A program made the translations under genes and the position numbers. From Oscillospiraceae bacterium (GTDB lineage: Bacteria > Bacillota > Clostridia > Christensenellales > Aristaeellaceae), in the NCBI GenBank assembly GCA_031255415.1, contig JAIRSO010000066.1, positions 1-64,000 of the forward strand: DNA of 64,000 nucleotides, given 5' to 3'. Each line of letters begins with the position of its first letter. Position 1 is the first letter of the stretch. The notes beneath the pieces are model-generated. The model saw nothing but the letters and a program-made list of their open reading frames with translations, was not told where the DNA came from and ran no database searches. Below, in pieces: positions 27,826-37,940 of this stretch.

Positions 27826-28983
27826 TTAAGGCTGCCTGCTTCTCCAGTGCCATTTCTCTACCAAGAGCGCTGTGCCCGCCATGATAACCACTACCAGTAT
27901 CCACGGCGCGGCGATCGTTATAAACACAAGCATATCCATGAAGTAATTACCCACCGCGCGAGCCGACATACCGAATTGGGTGCGCATCCTGCCCCATAGC
28001 GTAACCCCTAACGCTTCTATCGGATCGGCTGTTTCGGTCATCGCGATATCAATCTGTGAGAACAGCGCTCTCGCGTCCCAGTTCTCCAGCGTGGCCTGTA
28101 TGGAGCTGATCTGCGCTTCCGTGTCGGATATACCGCGCTCGATCGTCATCTTTTCCTCTATAGACGAGGTTTCCCCCAGCAGCTGAATAAACCTATCCAA
28201 CTGGTTCTTGCAGGAAGCCAGCTTGGTAGTCATTTCAGCGTACTGATCGGTATAATCCTGCTGTTGCAGTTCGGAGTCCTCCACGTCCACGATCGAGTCC
28301 AGCGCGCGCAGGAATCCTCCCAGCGACTTTTCCGGCATCCTGATCTGGAGCGAGCAGAACCTGCCGCCCTTACCATCGCGCGTAAGCGGCAGACCGCTGA
28401 CCGCCTCATACTGCGCCCAGCCTCCATACTGCAGCGTTAACTTCAGTATAGCGTCCTTATCGTCGTCGAAGTTGTTCGTTTTGACTGTATACGATCCGCT
28501 TCTCAGCCGTCTTTGCGCGTCAGCGACCGACTGGATCTGCTGCGCGTCCCCTTCCGCCAGCAAACCGCCCTGATCCGCGTTGGTATACACGGTATCGCTG
28601 CCCGGTGGGAACAGCCCGTCCGCGCCGGCGTTTTCGACCCTAGCCGCGCCTGGAATGAGTCCCACGTGAACCAGCGTCGCGCCGCCGAACAGGATCGCGA
28701 CCAGCGCGGCGACCGCTATGAATATCCTGACATTCGTATCTATCCGCCTCTTGCTTGGCTTTTCCATCCGGATCATCTGCCGCCAGGCTATAGACAGTTC
28801 GTCGGGAGGCTCTATATCAGCGTCCAGCGTGTGAAGATGCTGTACTAGTTCGTACATTTCCTCACGATAAGCCGCGCACACAGGGCATCCGGCTTCGTGT
28901 TCCACCATTTCCTGCATAGTCCGGCGTGGCATCTGTCCGTCCAACAGCTCATGTAAAAGGAGGCGGTACTTTTCACAGGTCAC
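27826..28983 (-). CDS. Anti-sigma factor-like protein: N-terminal zf-HC2 (H-x3-C-x2-C) plus DUF4349-like extracytoplasmic domain
   Basis: EMVEHEAGCPVCAAYREEMYELV; TM ALVAILFGGATLVHVGL; coiled-coil and C-terminal TM; next to ECF sigma gene. Confidence 0.82.
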   Translation of the reverse strand: MTCEKYRLLLHELLDGQMPRRTMQEMVEHEAGCPVCAAYREEMYELVQHLHTLDADIEPPDELSIAWRQMIRMEKPSKRRIDTNVRIFIAVAALVAILFGGATLVHVGLIPGAARVENAGADGLFPPGSDTVYTNADQGGLLAEGDAQQIQSVADAQRRLRSGSYTVKTNNFDDDKDAILKLTLQYGGWAQYEAVSGLPLTRDGKGGRFCSLQIRMPEKSLGGFLRALDSIVDVEDSELQQQDYTDQYAEMTTKLASCKNQLDRFIQLLGETSSIEEKMTIERGISDTEAQISSIQATLENWDARALFSQIDIAMTETADPIEALGVTLWGRMRTQFGMSARAVGNYFMDMLVFITIAAPWILVVVIMAGTALLVEKWHWRSRQP

Positions 28984-29021
28984 TAAATTTCCTCCTTTCT
29001 CCTGTGTTGGACGAATCTCCC

Positions 29022-29651
29022 TTAGTTTTGTTCCCTTTCATCATCAATTCTATTTCCGCGTTGTCTGGCGCGGCGTTTCCCGGACGCGGAAGGCTCGTCC
29101 GCGCCGTAGGAATAGAGCATCCGGCGCAGGCGTTCGCGCGCGCGGCTGATGCGTGATTTGACGGTGCCTAGGTTAAGCTTGAGCACCGAGGCGACTTCCT
29201 CATAAGTCAGCCCCTGGACGTCGCGCAGGATGATAGCCGTGCGCATATCCAGAGGCAGACGCGCAATGCATTCGCGCAGCGCGCTGTTGAGGTCGTTCCT
29301 TTCGAGTTGTTCCTGAGGGTTATTCGCGCGATCCGTGACGGCGAAGCCCGCGTCCATCATACCTTCCAGGGACACGAACGGCTTGATGCGCCGGCGGCGG
29401 ATCATATCCAGGCATACGTTGGTGGTGATGCGGTATATCCATGTGGCGAACGAGGCGTGGAAACGGTACTCCCCTATCGACCGGTACGCGCGGAGCATTA
29501 CCTCCTGCGCGCAGTCAAACGCATCCTCCCTGTTATTGGTAATCCGATAACACAGCGTATAGATACGTTGCTCAAGAGGCAGTATCAACTGCTCGTAAGC
29601 CTCCGCATCGCCGTTTTGGGCGCGCTTAATTAACCGGTCGGAATCTTGCAA
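29022..29651 (-). CDS. ECF-type RNA polymerase sigma factor
   Basis: AQNGDAEAYEQLILPLEQRIYTLCYRITNNREDAFDCAQEVMLRAYRSIGEYRFHASFATWIYRITTNVCLDMIRRRR; sigma4 LRDVQGLTYEEVASVLKLNLGTVKSRISRARERLR. Confidence 0.95.
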   Translation of the reverse strand: MQDSDRLIKRAQNGDAEAYEQLILPLEQRIYTLCYRITNNREDAFDCAQEVMLRAYRSIGEYRFHASFATWIYRITTNVCLDMIRRRRIKPFVSLEGMMDAGFAVTDRANNPQEQLERNDLNSALRECIARLPLDMRTAIILRDVQGLTYEEVASVLKLNLGTVKSRISRARERLRRMLYSYGADEPSASGKRRARQRGNRIDDEREQN

Positions 29652-29851
29652 AGCGCAACCACCTCCCCAGGGTGAGTACCATACCGCGCCGCGCGGTATT
29701 TATAGAGGAGGCGATTGCACCTCCCTTTCGTAATTTTTCGGCCAAGCCGTCAAGAGTGTTGCAGTATCAGTCGCGTGTAGTCAGTTTACCCGGGTAGAGC
29801 GCGCTGTCCGTTCGACGGGAAAGAGCGTATAGTCGACGAGGCGCGCGCGCG

Positions 29852-31333
29852 TTAATTATCGATCCAGCGCGCGGCTCGATCGACCGCCTTACGCCAGCCG
29901 CGCATATGATCGGCTCTTGCGGTCTCGTCCATGCCGGGCGAGAAAGTCAGGTCGGCGCGCCACAGCCGCGACAGCTCGCCGAGTCCCGAATACATGCCCG
30001 ATCCCAAACCGGCCATCCAAGCCGCGCCCAGCGCGGTCGTCTCCGCGACGGCAGGCCTTTCCACGGGCACGCCGAGTATATCCGCCTGGAACTGCATCAG
30101 GAACCCGTTCGCGCTCGCGCCGCCGTCCACTCGAACGGCGTTCACACCGCCGGACTCCGCCATCAGGCTGATAACGTCCGCGGACTGGTACGCGATCGAT
30201 TCCAACGCCGCGCGAGCCAGCTGCGCGCGTCCCGTGCCCCGCGTTATGCCCAGCAGCGCGCCGCGCGCGTACATATCCCAGTGCGGAGCGCCCAGCCCCG
30301 TGAACGCCGGAACCAGGTACACCCCCTGGTTATCCGGGATCGAGCGGGCAAGCGCCTCCGTCTCGTCAGCGCGGGAGATTATGCCCAGCTCGTCGCGCAG
30401 CCACTGAACGGCGGCTCCGCCGACGAACACGCTGCCCTCCATCGCGTAGGCGGTTGAACCGCGCCAGCGCCACGCCGGACATGTGAGCAGGCCCCTCCCG
30501 CCTCGAACGGGATCGGATCCCGTGTTCTTTAGCAGGAAGCAGCCTGTGCCATACGTATTCTTAAGCATGCCGGGGGTGAAACAAGCCTGCCCAAACAGCG
30601 CGGCTTGCTGATCCCCCGCGACCGCCGTGACGGGCACGCGCCGACCCAGTATCGACGGATCGAGCGCGCCGAAACAGCCGATGGTGTCCCGCACCTCGGG
30701 CAGTACGCTGGATGGAATATCCATCCCGTTCAATAATACACTATCCCAGTCCAGGCTGTCCAGTCCCAAAAGCATGGTTCTTCCGGCGTTGGACACGTCC
30801 GTTAGGTGCGGGCGGCCTTCCAGCATATGCCACATTAGGAACGTATCCACCGTGCCGAAACACAGCTCGCCGGACTCCGCGCGCGCGCGAAGCCCGTATG
30901 TATCGAGCATCCATTGCAGTTTCGTGGCGGAGAAATACGCGTCGGGGATCAATCCGGTGCGCCGCTCGATCTCGTCCGCGAGTCCGTCGCGGCGCAGCCT
31001 CTCGACCAGCGGCGCGGTGCGCCTACACTGCCACACGATAGCGTTGCATACCGGCTCCCCTGTCGCGCGATCCCATAACAGCGACGTCTCCCTCTGGTTC
31101 GCGATCCCGATAGCCTCTATGTCCCCGGCTCCGCCAGCCATGCGCACCGCTTCGCGCAAGGCCTCCAACTGGCTGGACAGGATAGCCTTAGGGTCATGCT
31201 CGACCCAGCCGGGGCGCGGGTAAATCTGTGGGAAAGGAGCCGAACACAGCGAGACGACCCGTCCCGCGCGGTCAAACACGACGGCGCGCGAACTTGTCGT
31301 CCCCTGATCCATAGCCGCGATCAAGCCCGACAT
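29852..31333 (-). CDS. glpK: Glycerol kinase
   Basis: MSGLIAAMDQGTTSSRAVVFDRAGRVV; AIGIANQRETSLLWDRATGEPVCNAIVWQCRRTA; GGASANGFLMQFQADILGVPVERP. Confidence 0.97.
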   Translation of the reverse strand: MSGLIAAMDQGTTSSRAVVFDRAGRVVSLCSAPFPQIYPRPGWVEHDPKAILSSQLEALREAVRMAGGAGDIEAIGIANQRETSLLWDRATGEPVCNAIVWQCRRTAPLVERLRRDGLADEIERRTGLIPDAYFSATKLQWMLDTYGLRARAESGELCFGTVDTFLMWHMLEGRPHLTDVSNAGRTMLLGLDSLDWDSVLLNGMDIPSSVLPEVRDTIGCFGALDPSILGRRVPVTAVAGDQQAALFGQACFTPGMLKNTYGTGCFLLKNTGSDPVRGGRGLLTCPAWRWRGSTAYAMEGSVFVGGAAVQWLRDELGIISRADETEALARSIPDNQGVYLVPAFTGLGAPHWDMYARGALLGITRGTGRAQLARAALESIAYQSADVISLMAESGGVNAVRVDGGASANGFLMQFQADILGVPVERPAVAETTALGAAWMAGLGSGMYSGLGELSRLWRADLTFSPGMDETARADHMRGWRKAVDRAARWIDN

Positions 31334-31414
31334 TGCAGCCTCCAAGTATTCCAGTATTCTTTTTTAGCAGCGCTTGCAGCGCCTGTTAGGCGGAGCGCCT
31401 ATGCGGCTGTTTCT

Positions 31415-34057
31415 CTATTTGATTTGTATGCCGTAGATCTTCTGCTCTTTAGTGCCCACGACGAGCATGTCGCCGTAGACGGCTGGCGTAGCCTCGATGT
31501 TGCCTTTGAGCGTGACGTGACCCAGTTCCTCCCCGGTCAGCCCGTCGTAGAGCGCGAGTTTTCCTTTTGAGTTGCCCTGTATGATCCAGCCCTTGCCGTC
31601 CTCGTTATACACGGCTACGGGCGAGCTCCACGAGTATGAACCCAGCGACGCGCGCCAGCGCAGTTCGCCGCTCTTTTTATCTATAGCCAGCAGCGTGCCG
31701 CCGTCCCCGGTGCGCGCAGCCGTGAAGTATACCAGTTCGTCAAGGGAGCCTTTGCCCACGAGGGGGGAAGCCATTATGCCGCCGGTAATGTTCGCGTTGT
31801 AGGTGCAGGGGATCGTGTATTTCCATTCCTCGTCCCCGGTAAGCGCGTTCAGGCGGCGGATCGTAACGTCGGAGTCGCGCTGGCGGTAAGTCACGGTATT
31901 GCCCGTATACAGCGCGGCGCGCCCGTCCTGCTCGATCTCCAGCGCGACGGAAGCCGCCACTTTGTCCTCCGTATCCACAACCCAAACCGGCTGCATCGAG
32001 GACATATCAACGCACTGCACGCGTCCGCCGTTGTCGCCGTAGTACGCGTACTGCCCGTAAACGGCGACGCTGGACTCGGTGCCGACCAGCTTGTCGTCCG
32101 TGTCGTAACGATAGTTGACGGTGGATGGAGACGCGGTCAAACCGCCGGCGGAATCCAGTCTCAATCCCAGATCGGTGGTATAGAACAGCCCGTTGCCGCC
32201 GGCTGTGATCATCGTGTTGGTAGCGGGGTCGATGACCGCGGAGCCGTTGAACGTGCCGTTGGTCAGTTTCGCGTTTTTGTTCGATCCGTCGATGAGGAAC
32301 ATCTCGGATTGGTCTATCAGGTTGAACCCGCGCATCCCGATGGGACCGGGGGTATTGTTCAAAACAGAGATGCCCTGCCCTATCAGCAGGAACGGGTATC
32401 CGCTGGGATGCACCACCGCCGATCCCTTGATGGGATAACCGATCCGGATGGGCGGGCGGGTCTGCTCGCCGTCGTCCAGGTCGTAAAAGTACACGTTGCC
32501 GTCGAGCGCGGCGTATATGACTTCCTTGAGCGCGGTCTTGGCCTTCTTCTCCTCGTTGATGTTCATCATCTCGCGGATGTCGGAGGGCCAGGTGACTATG
32601 GCTGCCTGGCCCGTCCAGCCCACGCCGTTGAAGTAGCCCAGGGAGCCTATCGAGTGCTCCCAGGCGACCGACAGCGCGTTATCCGTTATATCGACCGTAC
32701 CATACGCGGAGTTCTGGCGGAACGGCCCGCCGCGAAACGTGGACACCCCGCGCAGCACCGTCCTCCCTCCGACTTTGTTGTAATCCTCCGGCGCGCCCAT
32801 CTCCACCTTCTTGCCGCGCGAGTAGGTGGGCACTGCCTGGCCTTCGATGAGCACGTCCATTTCCGCTAAGAATTGATCCGGGGCGGCAGTCTGCGATCCT
32901 ACAGCTGGCTGCAGTACGAACGGGTTGGGGGTGGCGGTAGGCTCGGGGGTAGGCTCCGGGGTGGCGGTGGGTTCGGGCGTAGCGGTAGGCTCGGGGGTTG
33001 GCTCCGGAGACGGGGTAGGCGCGGGGGTCGGGGTCTCCAGCGGCAGCCCCACCCGGATGTTGACGCTGCGGATGCCCGTATCGCTCCACTCGCTGCCTAT
33101 GCCGGCCTGCGCGCGGATGATCCCGTCGTAAGGCTCGGCGAACGTGACGCTCATCGTCCATGTGCGAGAGTCGTCATGCTCCAGCCCCTCTCCGGCCTGA
33201 ACCGCGATCTCCTCGCCGTTCTGGTTCATGAGCCGGACGCACGTCGCGGCCGCGTCGGTGCGCAGGGTGAACTGCACCGGCTCCGCCGCGTCGGACAGAT
33301 CCCGCGAGTCGATGAACAGCTCCAGCACGCTGGCGCTGATTCCCTGCGGCTGCTGAAGCGGCGTGGGCGTTGGATCGGCGGGGTTGCCGCCGTTCCCGTC
33401 GGGCTTGACGAGCCTGGAGACGTAGTCCAGCGCGTCGCGCGTGATGAAGGTCACCGCCCTGTCCTTCCATTCGGGCAGGAAGAACCACACCGCGCCTACG
33501 CCGATGACCGCTATCAGCAGCAGTATCAGCAGTCTGGACAGGCATCCGGATCGTCTGCCGCCGCGATCCGGGCGCGTGTCGGGGCTCTCGTCGCGGATTG
33601 GATCGGCGTCGTCCGCGTCGAGTCCGCGCGATTGCTGAGCCTGTCCACGCTCGTAGTACGCGTTCGGGTCGCGCTCGCGCAGAGGCCGGGGCGGCCTCAC
33701 GGACGGCGCGGAACGCTGGCGCTGGAGTCCGCGCTCCTCGCCGCGATCCCGCGCGTAATCGTCCGGCGGCTGGTACGGGCGGCGCGGCTGGGCGGCGGGA
33801 GGCGCGTAAGAGGACGCGCCACGCGACTTCATTTCGCGGGCATAGGAGTCCGCGGCGGCGGTACGCCTAGGCTCGCGCGCTGGAGAGGCGTCTTCCTCCC
33901 CGCGCAGGCGGAGCGCCTGGGTGCGTCTGCGCCTGGGCGTATCCACAGGCGTGTATACGCGCGTCTCCTCGGATTCGCCGGTCTCGTAGCGCGGAGCCGG
34001 CGCGGTCGATACGCCGGATCTGCCGACCGGCTTTTTGCTGCGCGAATCGCTGTTCAA
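31415..34057 (-). CDS. Membrane-anchored PQQ-like beta-propeller repeat protein with disordered Arg-rich cytoplasmic N-terminus and P-T-x-E-P-T linker
   Basis: TM LSRLLILLLIAVIGVGAVWFFLP; linker TPAPTPSPEPTPEPTATPEPTATPEPTPEPTATPNP; C-terminal propeller repeats (GEEWKYTIP, GELRWRASLGS, KIYGIQIK). Confidence 0.82.
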   Translation of the reverse strand: MNSDSRSKKPVGRSGVSTAPAPRYETGESEETRVYTPVDTPRRRRTQALRLRGEEDASPAREPRRTAAADSYAREMKSRGASSYAPPAAQPRRPYQPPDDYARDRGEERGLQRQRSAPSVRPPRPLRERDPNAYYERGQAQQSRGLDADDADPIRDESPDTRPDRGGRRSGCLSRLLILLLIAVIGVGAVWFFLPEWKDRAVTFITRDALDYVSRLVKPDGNGGNPADPTPTPLQQPQGISASVLELFIDSRDLSDAAEPVQFTLRTDAAATCVRLMNQNGEEIAVQAGEGLEHDDSRTWTMSVTFAEPYDGIIRAQAGIGSEWSDTGIRSVNIRVGLPLETPTPAPTPSPEPTPEPTATPEPTATPEPTPEPTATPNPFVLQPAVGSQTAAPDQFLAEMDVLIEGQAVPTYSRGKKVEMGAPEDYNKVGGRTVLRGVSTFRGGPFRQNSAYGTVDITDNALSVAWEHSIGSLGYFNGVGWTGQAAIVTWPSDIREMMNINEEKKAKTALKEVIYAALDGNVYFYDLDDGEQTRPPIRIGYPIKGSAVVHPSGYPFLLIGQGISVLNNTPGPIGMRGFNLIDQSEMFLIDGSNKNAKLTNGTFNGSAVIDPATNTMITAGGNGLFYTTDLGLRLDSAGGLTASPSTVNYRYDTDDKLVGTESSVAVYGQYAYYGDNGGRVQCVDMSSMQPVWVVDTEDKVAASVALEIEQDGRAALYTGNTVTYRQRDSDVTIRRLNALTGDEEWKYTIPCTYNANITGGIMASPLVGKGSLDELVYFTAARTGDGGTLLAIDKKSGELRWRASLGSYSWSSPVAVYNEDGKGWIIQGNSKGKLALYDGLTGEELGHVTLKGNIEATPAVYGDMLVVGTKEQKIYGIQIK

Positions 34058-34306
34058 TCAGGGACACCTCGTTTCGACCGTATTATACATAATCCCAACG
34101 ATTGAAACAAGGGTATTGATCCTCTTTTTTGCGCGAGTAAAAAAATACCTTCCGCTTTCGATATTATTCGCCATCGCGCGGCGCGTCCGCGCGTCTTTGA
34201 GCCCGTCCGGGACGTAAAAACATGCTGGAAAAAGCTCCGGCGTTGTGGTAGAATAATCAAGCCGCGTTTTGAGAAGGTTACGCGCGCGGCGGGGAGCGGT
34301 GGACTG

Positions 34307-35389
34307 ATGAGCGCAACGGCTAACATTATCGCCCTGAACGAGCTGCTGGATCAGCTGGCGGAGATAGGGCTGGACGGCGCGATACTGCATAAACGGGAGA
34401 ATATCCGCTACTTCAGCGGATTTACGGGAGAGGGGCTGCTGCTGGTCGCGCGAGGGAAGCGCGCGATCGTGACTGACTTCCGCTACATCGAACAGGCGGG
34501 ACTCCAGGCTCCCGATTGGATCGCCGCGTCCGTCGCGCCGGAGCGGAGCCATATCGCAACCGCGTTCGCTCTGCTCAGCGGCGAGAAGCGGCTCGCGTTC
34601 GAGGACGACTACGTGTCCGTCGCGGCTATGAGGAAAATCAACCAGGAAATGCCGGGCATAACGTTTACGCCTATCGAGCGCCGGCCGGAGAAACTGCGCG
34701 AGATCAAAACCCCCGTCGAGATCGAGAACATCGCCAAGGCGTGCGCGATAGCGTGCGCCGCGCTCGAATCGATACTGGGCGAGATCAAGCCGGGGCGCAC
34801 GGAGCGAGAGATCGTCTGGACGCTGGAGCGAGCGATGCTCGAGCGCGGCGCGGAGAAACCGTCGTTTGAGACGATCGCAGCGTCCGGCCCGAACGGCTCT
34901 TTGCCGCACGCCGTGCCAACCGACCGCAGGCTGGAGAAGGGCGACTTCCTCACGCTGGATTTCGGCGCGATGTACAACGGCTACTGCGCGGACGTGACGC
35001 GCACCCTCGCGATAGGCGCGCCGTCCGCCGATAAGCGCAAGGTATACGAAACCGTGCTGTCCGCGCAGCTTATCGCGTTGGACGCGATAAAACCGGGCAG
35101 ACTATGCACGGAGATAGACTCCGCGGCCAGAGACTATATCTACGCGGCTGGTTATGAGGGGATGTTCGGGCACGGGCTGGGGCACTCGCTGGGGCTTAGG
35201 ATCCACGAGGATCCCAGGTTCAGCCAGGCGGCGGGGGACGCGGTTGTGAAGGTCGGGCACGTGATGACGGTCGAGCCTGGGATATACCGCCCCGGCACGG
35301 ACGGAGTTAGGATCGAGGACACGGTAAAGATCACCGAGAACGGCGCGGTGCGCCTTACGAATATGTCCAAGGAACTGATCACGCTGTAA
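34307..35389 (+). CDS. Xaa-Pro peptidase family protein (M24 aminopeptidase P type)
   Basis: FLTLDFGAMYNGYCADVTRTLAIG, GMFGHGLGHSLGLRIHEDPRFS, MTVEPGIYRPGTDGVRIEDTV metal-ligand motifs. Confidence 0.95.
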   Translation: MSATANIIALNELLDQLAEIGLDGAILHKRENIRYFSGFTGEGLLLVARGKRAIVTDFRYIEQAGLQAPDWIAASVAPERSHIATAFALLSGEKRLAFEDDYVSVAAMRKINQEMPGITFTPIERRPEKLREIKTPVEIENIAKACAIACAALESILGEIKPGRTEREIVWTLERAMLERGAEKPSFETIAASGPNGSLPHAVPTDRRLEKGDFLTLDFGAMYNGYCADVTRTLAIGAPSADKRKVYETVLSAQLIALDAIKPGRLCTEIDSAARDYIYAAGYEGMFGHGLGHSLGLRIHEDPRFSQAAGDAVVKVGHVMTVEPGIYRPGTDGVRIEDTVKITENGAVRLTNMSKELITL

Positions 35390-35439
35390 CGCCGCGGCAA
35401 TGGCGCGCGCGTAAGAAGGATTGACGGGGAGGCTGATTT

Positions 35440-35997
35440 ATGCTCACGGCGGGCGAGTTTCGCAAGGGGATAACGGTGGAGTGGGACGGCGGCGTGTGGA
35501 ATATCGTGGAGTTCCAGCACGTCAAGCCGGGCAAGGGCGCGGCGTTCGTGCGCACGAAGATCAAGAACGTCATGACCGGGGCGGTGGTTGAGCGCTCGTT
35601 CAACCCGACCGACAAGATGCCGCGCGCGATCATCGAGACCAAGAAGATGCAGTACCTGTACAACGATGGGGAGTTGTACTACTTCATGGACGTGGAGACG
35701 TTCGAACAGGAGCCGCTAAGCCGCGATCAGGTCGAGGACGCGATCCAGTTCGTCAAGGAGAATACGGCGGTGGACGTGCGCTACTTCAAGGGCAAGGCGT
35801 TCTCCGTGGAACCGCCCAACTTCGTCGAGCTTGAGGTCACGCAGACCGAACCGGGATTCAAGGGCGACACAGCCAGCAATACCACCAAGCCCGCGACCGT
35901 CGAGACGGGATTCCAACTATCGGTGCCGCTGTTCATCAACCAGGGCGAGATGATCCGCATCGACACACGCACGGGCGAATACATGGAGCGCGCGTAA
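35440..35997 (+). CDS. efp: Elongation factor P
   Basis: [54 protein letters not shown]. Confidence 0.97.
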   Translation: MLTAGEFRKGITVEWDGGVWNIVEFQHVKPGKGAAFVRTKIKNVMTGAVVERSFNPTDKMPRAIIETKKMQYLYNDGELYYFMDVETFEQEPLSRDQVEDAIQFVKENTAVDVRYFKGKAFSVEPPNFVELEVTQTEPGFKGDTASNTTKPATVETGFQLSVPLFINQGEMIRIDTRTGEYMERA

Positions 35998-36006
35998 GGG
36001 GGCAGC

Positions 36007-36444
36007 ATGCAGGTAATATCCGACCGGGTCGCGTATCTGAAGGGGCTTGCCGAGGGTCTGGACGTAGGCGAGGAGTCCAAGGAAGGGCGGCTGATAAGCG
36101 CGATCATCGACGTGCTGGGCGACGTAGCCAGGGCGCTGTCGGAGCTTACGCTCAAGCACAGCGAGCTGGACGAGTACGTCGAGAGCATCGACGAGGATCT
36201 GGCGGAACTGGAAGAGGTTCTGCTGGACGACGAGAGCGGCGAGGACGACGAGGAAGAGGACGACGAGGAAGACGACGACGACGAAGGCTACGACGGGCTG
36301 ATCGAGTACGACTGCCCGCACTGCGGGCACACGGTGTATTTCGACGCTGAGACGTTCGATATGCAGCAGGACAACGTCTGCCCGAACTGCGGCAAATCCA
36401 TATTCACGCCGGAGAACGGCGCCAATCCTGAACCGAAGGGATGA
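36007..36444 (+). CDS. CD1247-type N-terminal domain protein with acidic linker and zinc-ribbon C-terminus
   Basis: RVAYLKGLAEGLDVGEESKEGRLISAIIDVLGDVA; DDESGEDDEEEDDEEDDDDEGYDG; CPHCGHTVYFDAE...CPNCGKSIF. Confidence 0.85.
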   Translation: MQVISDRVAYLKGLAEGLDVGEESKEGRLISAIIDVLGDVARALSELTLKHSELDEYVESIDEDLAELEEVLLDDESGEDDEEEDDEEDDDDEGYDGLIEYDCPHCGHTVYFDAETFDMQQDNVCPNCGKSIFTPENGANPEPKG

Positions 36445-36453
36445 AACGAGCGT

Positions 36454-37839
36454 ATGCAACTGACGATGGATAAACTCGTCGCGCTGTGCAAGAACCGCGG
36501 CTTCGTGTTCCCCGGCTCCGAGATATACGGCGGGCTAGCCAATACGTGGGATTACGGCCCGCTGGGCGCGGCGCTCAAGAACAACATAAGGCGCGCGTGG
36601 CAGCGCAAGTTCGTGCTGGAAAGCCCAACCAACGTCGGGCTTGACAGCGCGATACTGATGAACCGCAGGGTATGGGTCGCGTCGGGGCACGTGGGGAACT
36701 TCAACGATCCGCTTATGGATTGCAAGGCGTGCAAAGCGCGCTTCCGCGCCGATAAGCTGATCGAGGAGTATACCGCAGCCAAGGGCGGATCGGTACAGGC
36801 GGACGGCTGGACCAACGAGAGGCTGGAGCGGTTCATCAAGGACGAGGGTATCCCCTGCCCCGCGTGCGGCAAGAGCGACTTTACCGGCATACGCAAGTTT
36901 AATATGATGTTCAAGACGTTCCAGGGCGTGACGGAGGACGGCGCGGCGGAGTTATACCTGCGTCCCGAAACGGCGCAGGGGATATTCGTTAACTTTAAGA
37001 ACACCCTGCGCTCGACGCGGCGCAAGCTGCCCATGGGCATAGCGCAGATAGGCAAGGTGTTCCGCAACGAGATCACGCCGGGGAACTTCATATTCAGGAC
37101 GCGCGAGTTCGAGCAGATGGAGCTGGAATTCTTCTGTAAGCCGGGCGAAGATCTGGAATGGTTCCAATACTGGAGGGAATTCTGCCGGGGTTGGCTGCTC
37201 AAACTGGGTATAAAAGAGGAGAACCTGAGGCTTCGCGATCACGACAAGGAGGAGTTGTCGCATTACTCCAAGGCGACGACGGACTTCGAGTATAGATTCC
37301 CGTTCGGGTGGGGCGAGCTGTGGGGCGTCGCGGACAGGACGGATTTCGATCTGAAGGCGCATCAGGCGGAGTCCGGCGAGAACATGGAGTATCTGGATCC
37401 GGTCTCGGGCGAGAGGTATGTGCCCTACTGCGTGGAGCCGTCGATGAGCGTTGAAAGGGCGGCGCTGGCGTTCCTGTGCGACGCGTATGACGAGGAAACG
37501 CTGGAGGGGAACGATAGCAGGGTGGTATTGCGTCTGCATCCGGCGATAGCGCCGTTCGCTGCGTGCGTGCTGCCGCTTCAGAAGAATAAGCTGGGCGCGC
37601 TGGCGACGGAAATATATAACGGGCTGTGCAAGCGTTTCGCGTGCGATTACGACGAGACGGGATCGATAGGCAAGCGTTACCGCAGGCAGGACGAGATCGG
37701 CACGCCGTACTGCGTGACGGTGGATTTCGATACGGCGGAGCAAGGCGTGGTTACGGTCCGCGACCGCGATACGATGCGGCAGGTGAAGCTCAAGACGGAG
37801 GATGTGCCCGCTTACATCGAGGCGGGGATGGAGTTTTAA
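36454..37839 (+). CDS. glyQS: Glycine--tRNA ligase (homodimeric, class II)
   Basis: [80 protein letters not shown]. Confidence 0.97.
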   Translation: MQLTMDKLVALCKNRGFVFPGSEIYGGLANTWDYGPLGAALKNNIRRAWQRKFVLESPTNVGLDSAILMNRRVWVASGHVGNFNDPLMDCKACKARFRADKLIEEYTAAKGGSVQADGWTNERLERFIKDEGIPCPACGKSDFTGIRKFNMMFKTFQGVTEDGAAELYLRPETAQGIFVNFKNTLRSTRRKLPMGIAQIGKVFRNEITPGNFIFRTREFEQMELEFFCKPGEDLEWFQYWREFCRGWLLKLGIKEENLRLRDHDKEELSHYSKATTDFEYRFPFGWGELWGVADRTDFDLKAHQAESGENMEYLDPVSGERYVPYCVEPSMSVERAALAFLCDAYDEETLEGNDSRVVLRLHPAIAPFAACVLPLQKNKLGALATEIYNGLCKRFACDYDETGSIGKRYRRQDEIGTPYCVTVDFDTAEQGVVTVRDRDTMRQVKLKTEDVPAYIEAGMEF

Positions 37840-37873
37840 GGGGGGGACGCCATTATCCTCCCCCTTGTTTTTC
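37839..37873 (+). terminator. Rho-independent terminator after glyQS
   Basis: AAGGGGGGGACGCCATTATCCTCCCCCTTGTTTTT. Confidence 0.75.
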
Positions 37874-37940
37874 GCAGCGCGGATATGCCGCGCAGGCTCG
37901 CGCATAGACTATCCCAACGAATGGTATCGGAGGGATGGTC

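Noticed and set aside
32925-33040. Short direct DNA repeats
   Set aside because: Explained by the PTPEPT/PEPTAT protein stalk.
32873-34105. 410-aa + strand ORF antisense to the PQQ-like protein
   Set aside because: R/G-rich composition; opposite strand encodes a coherent TM, stalk and propeller protein.
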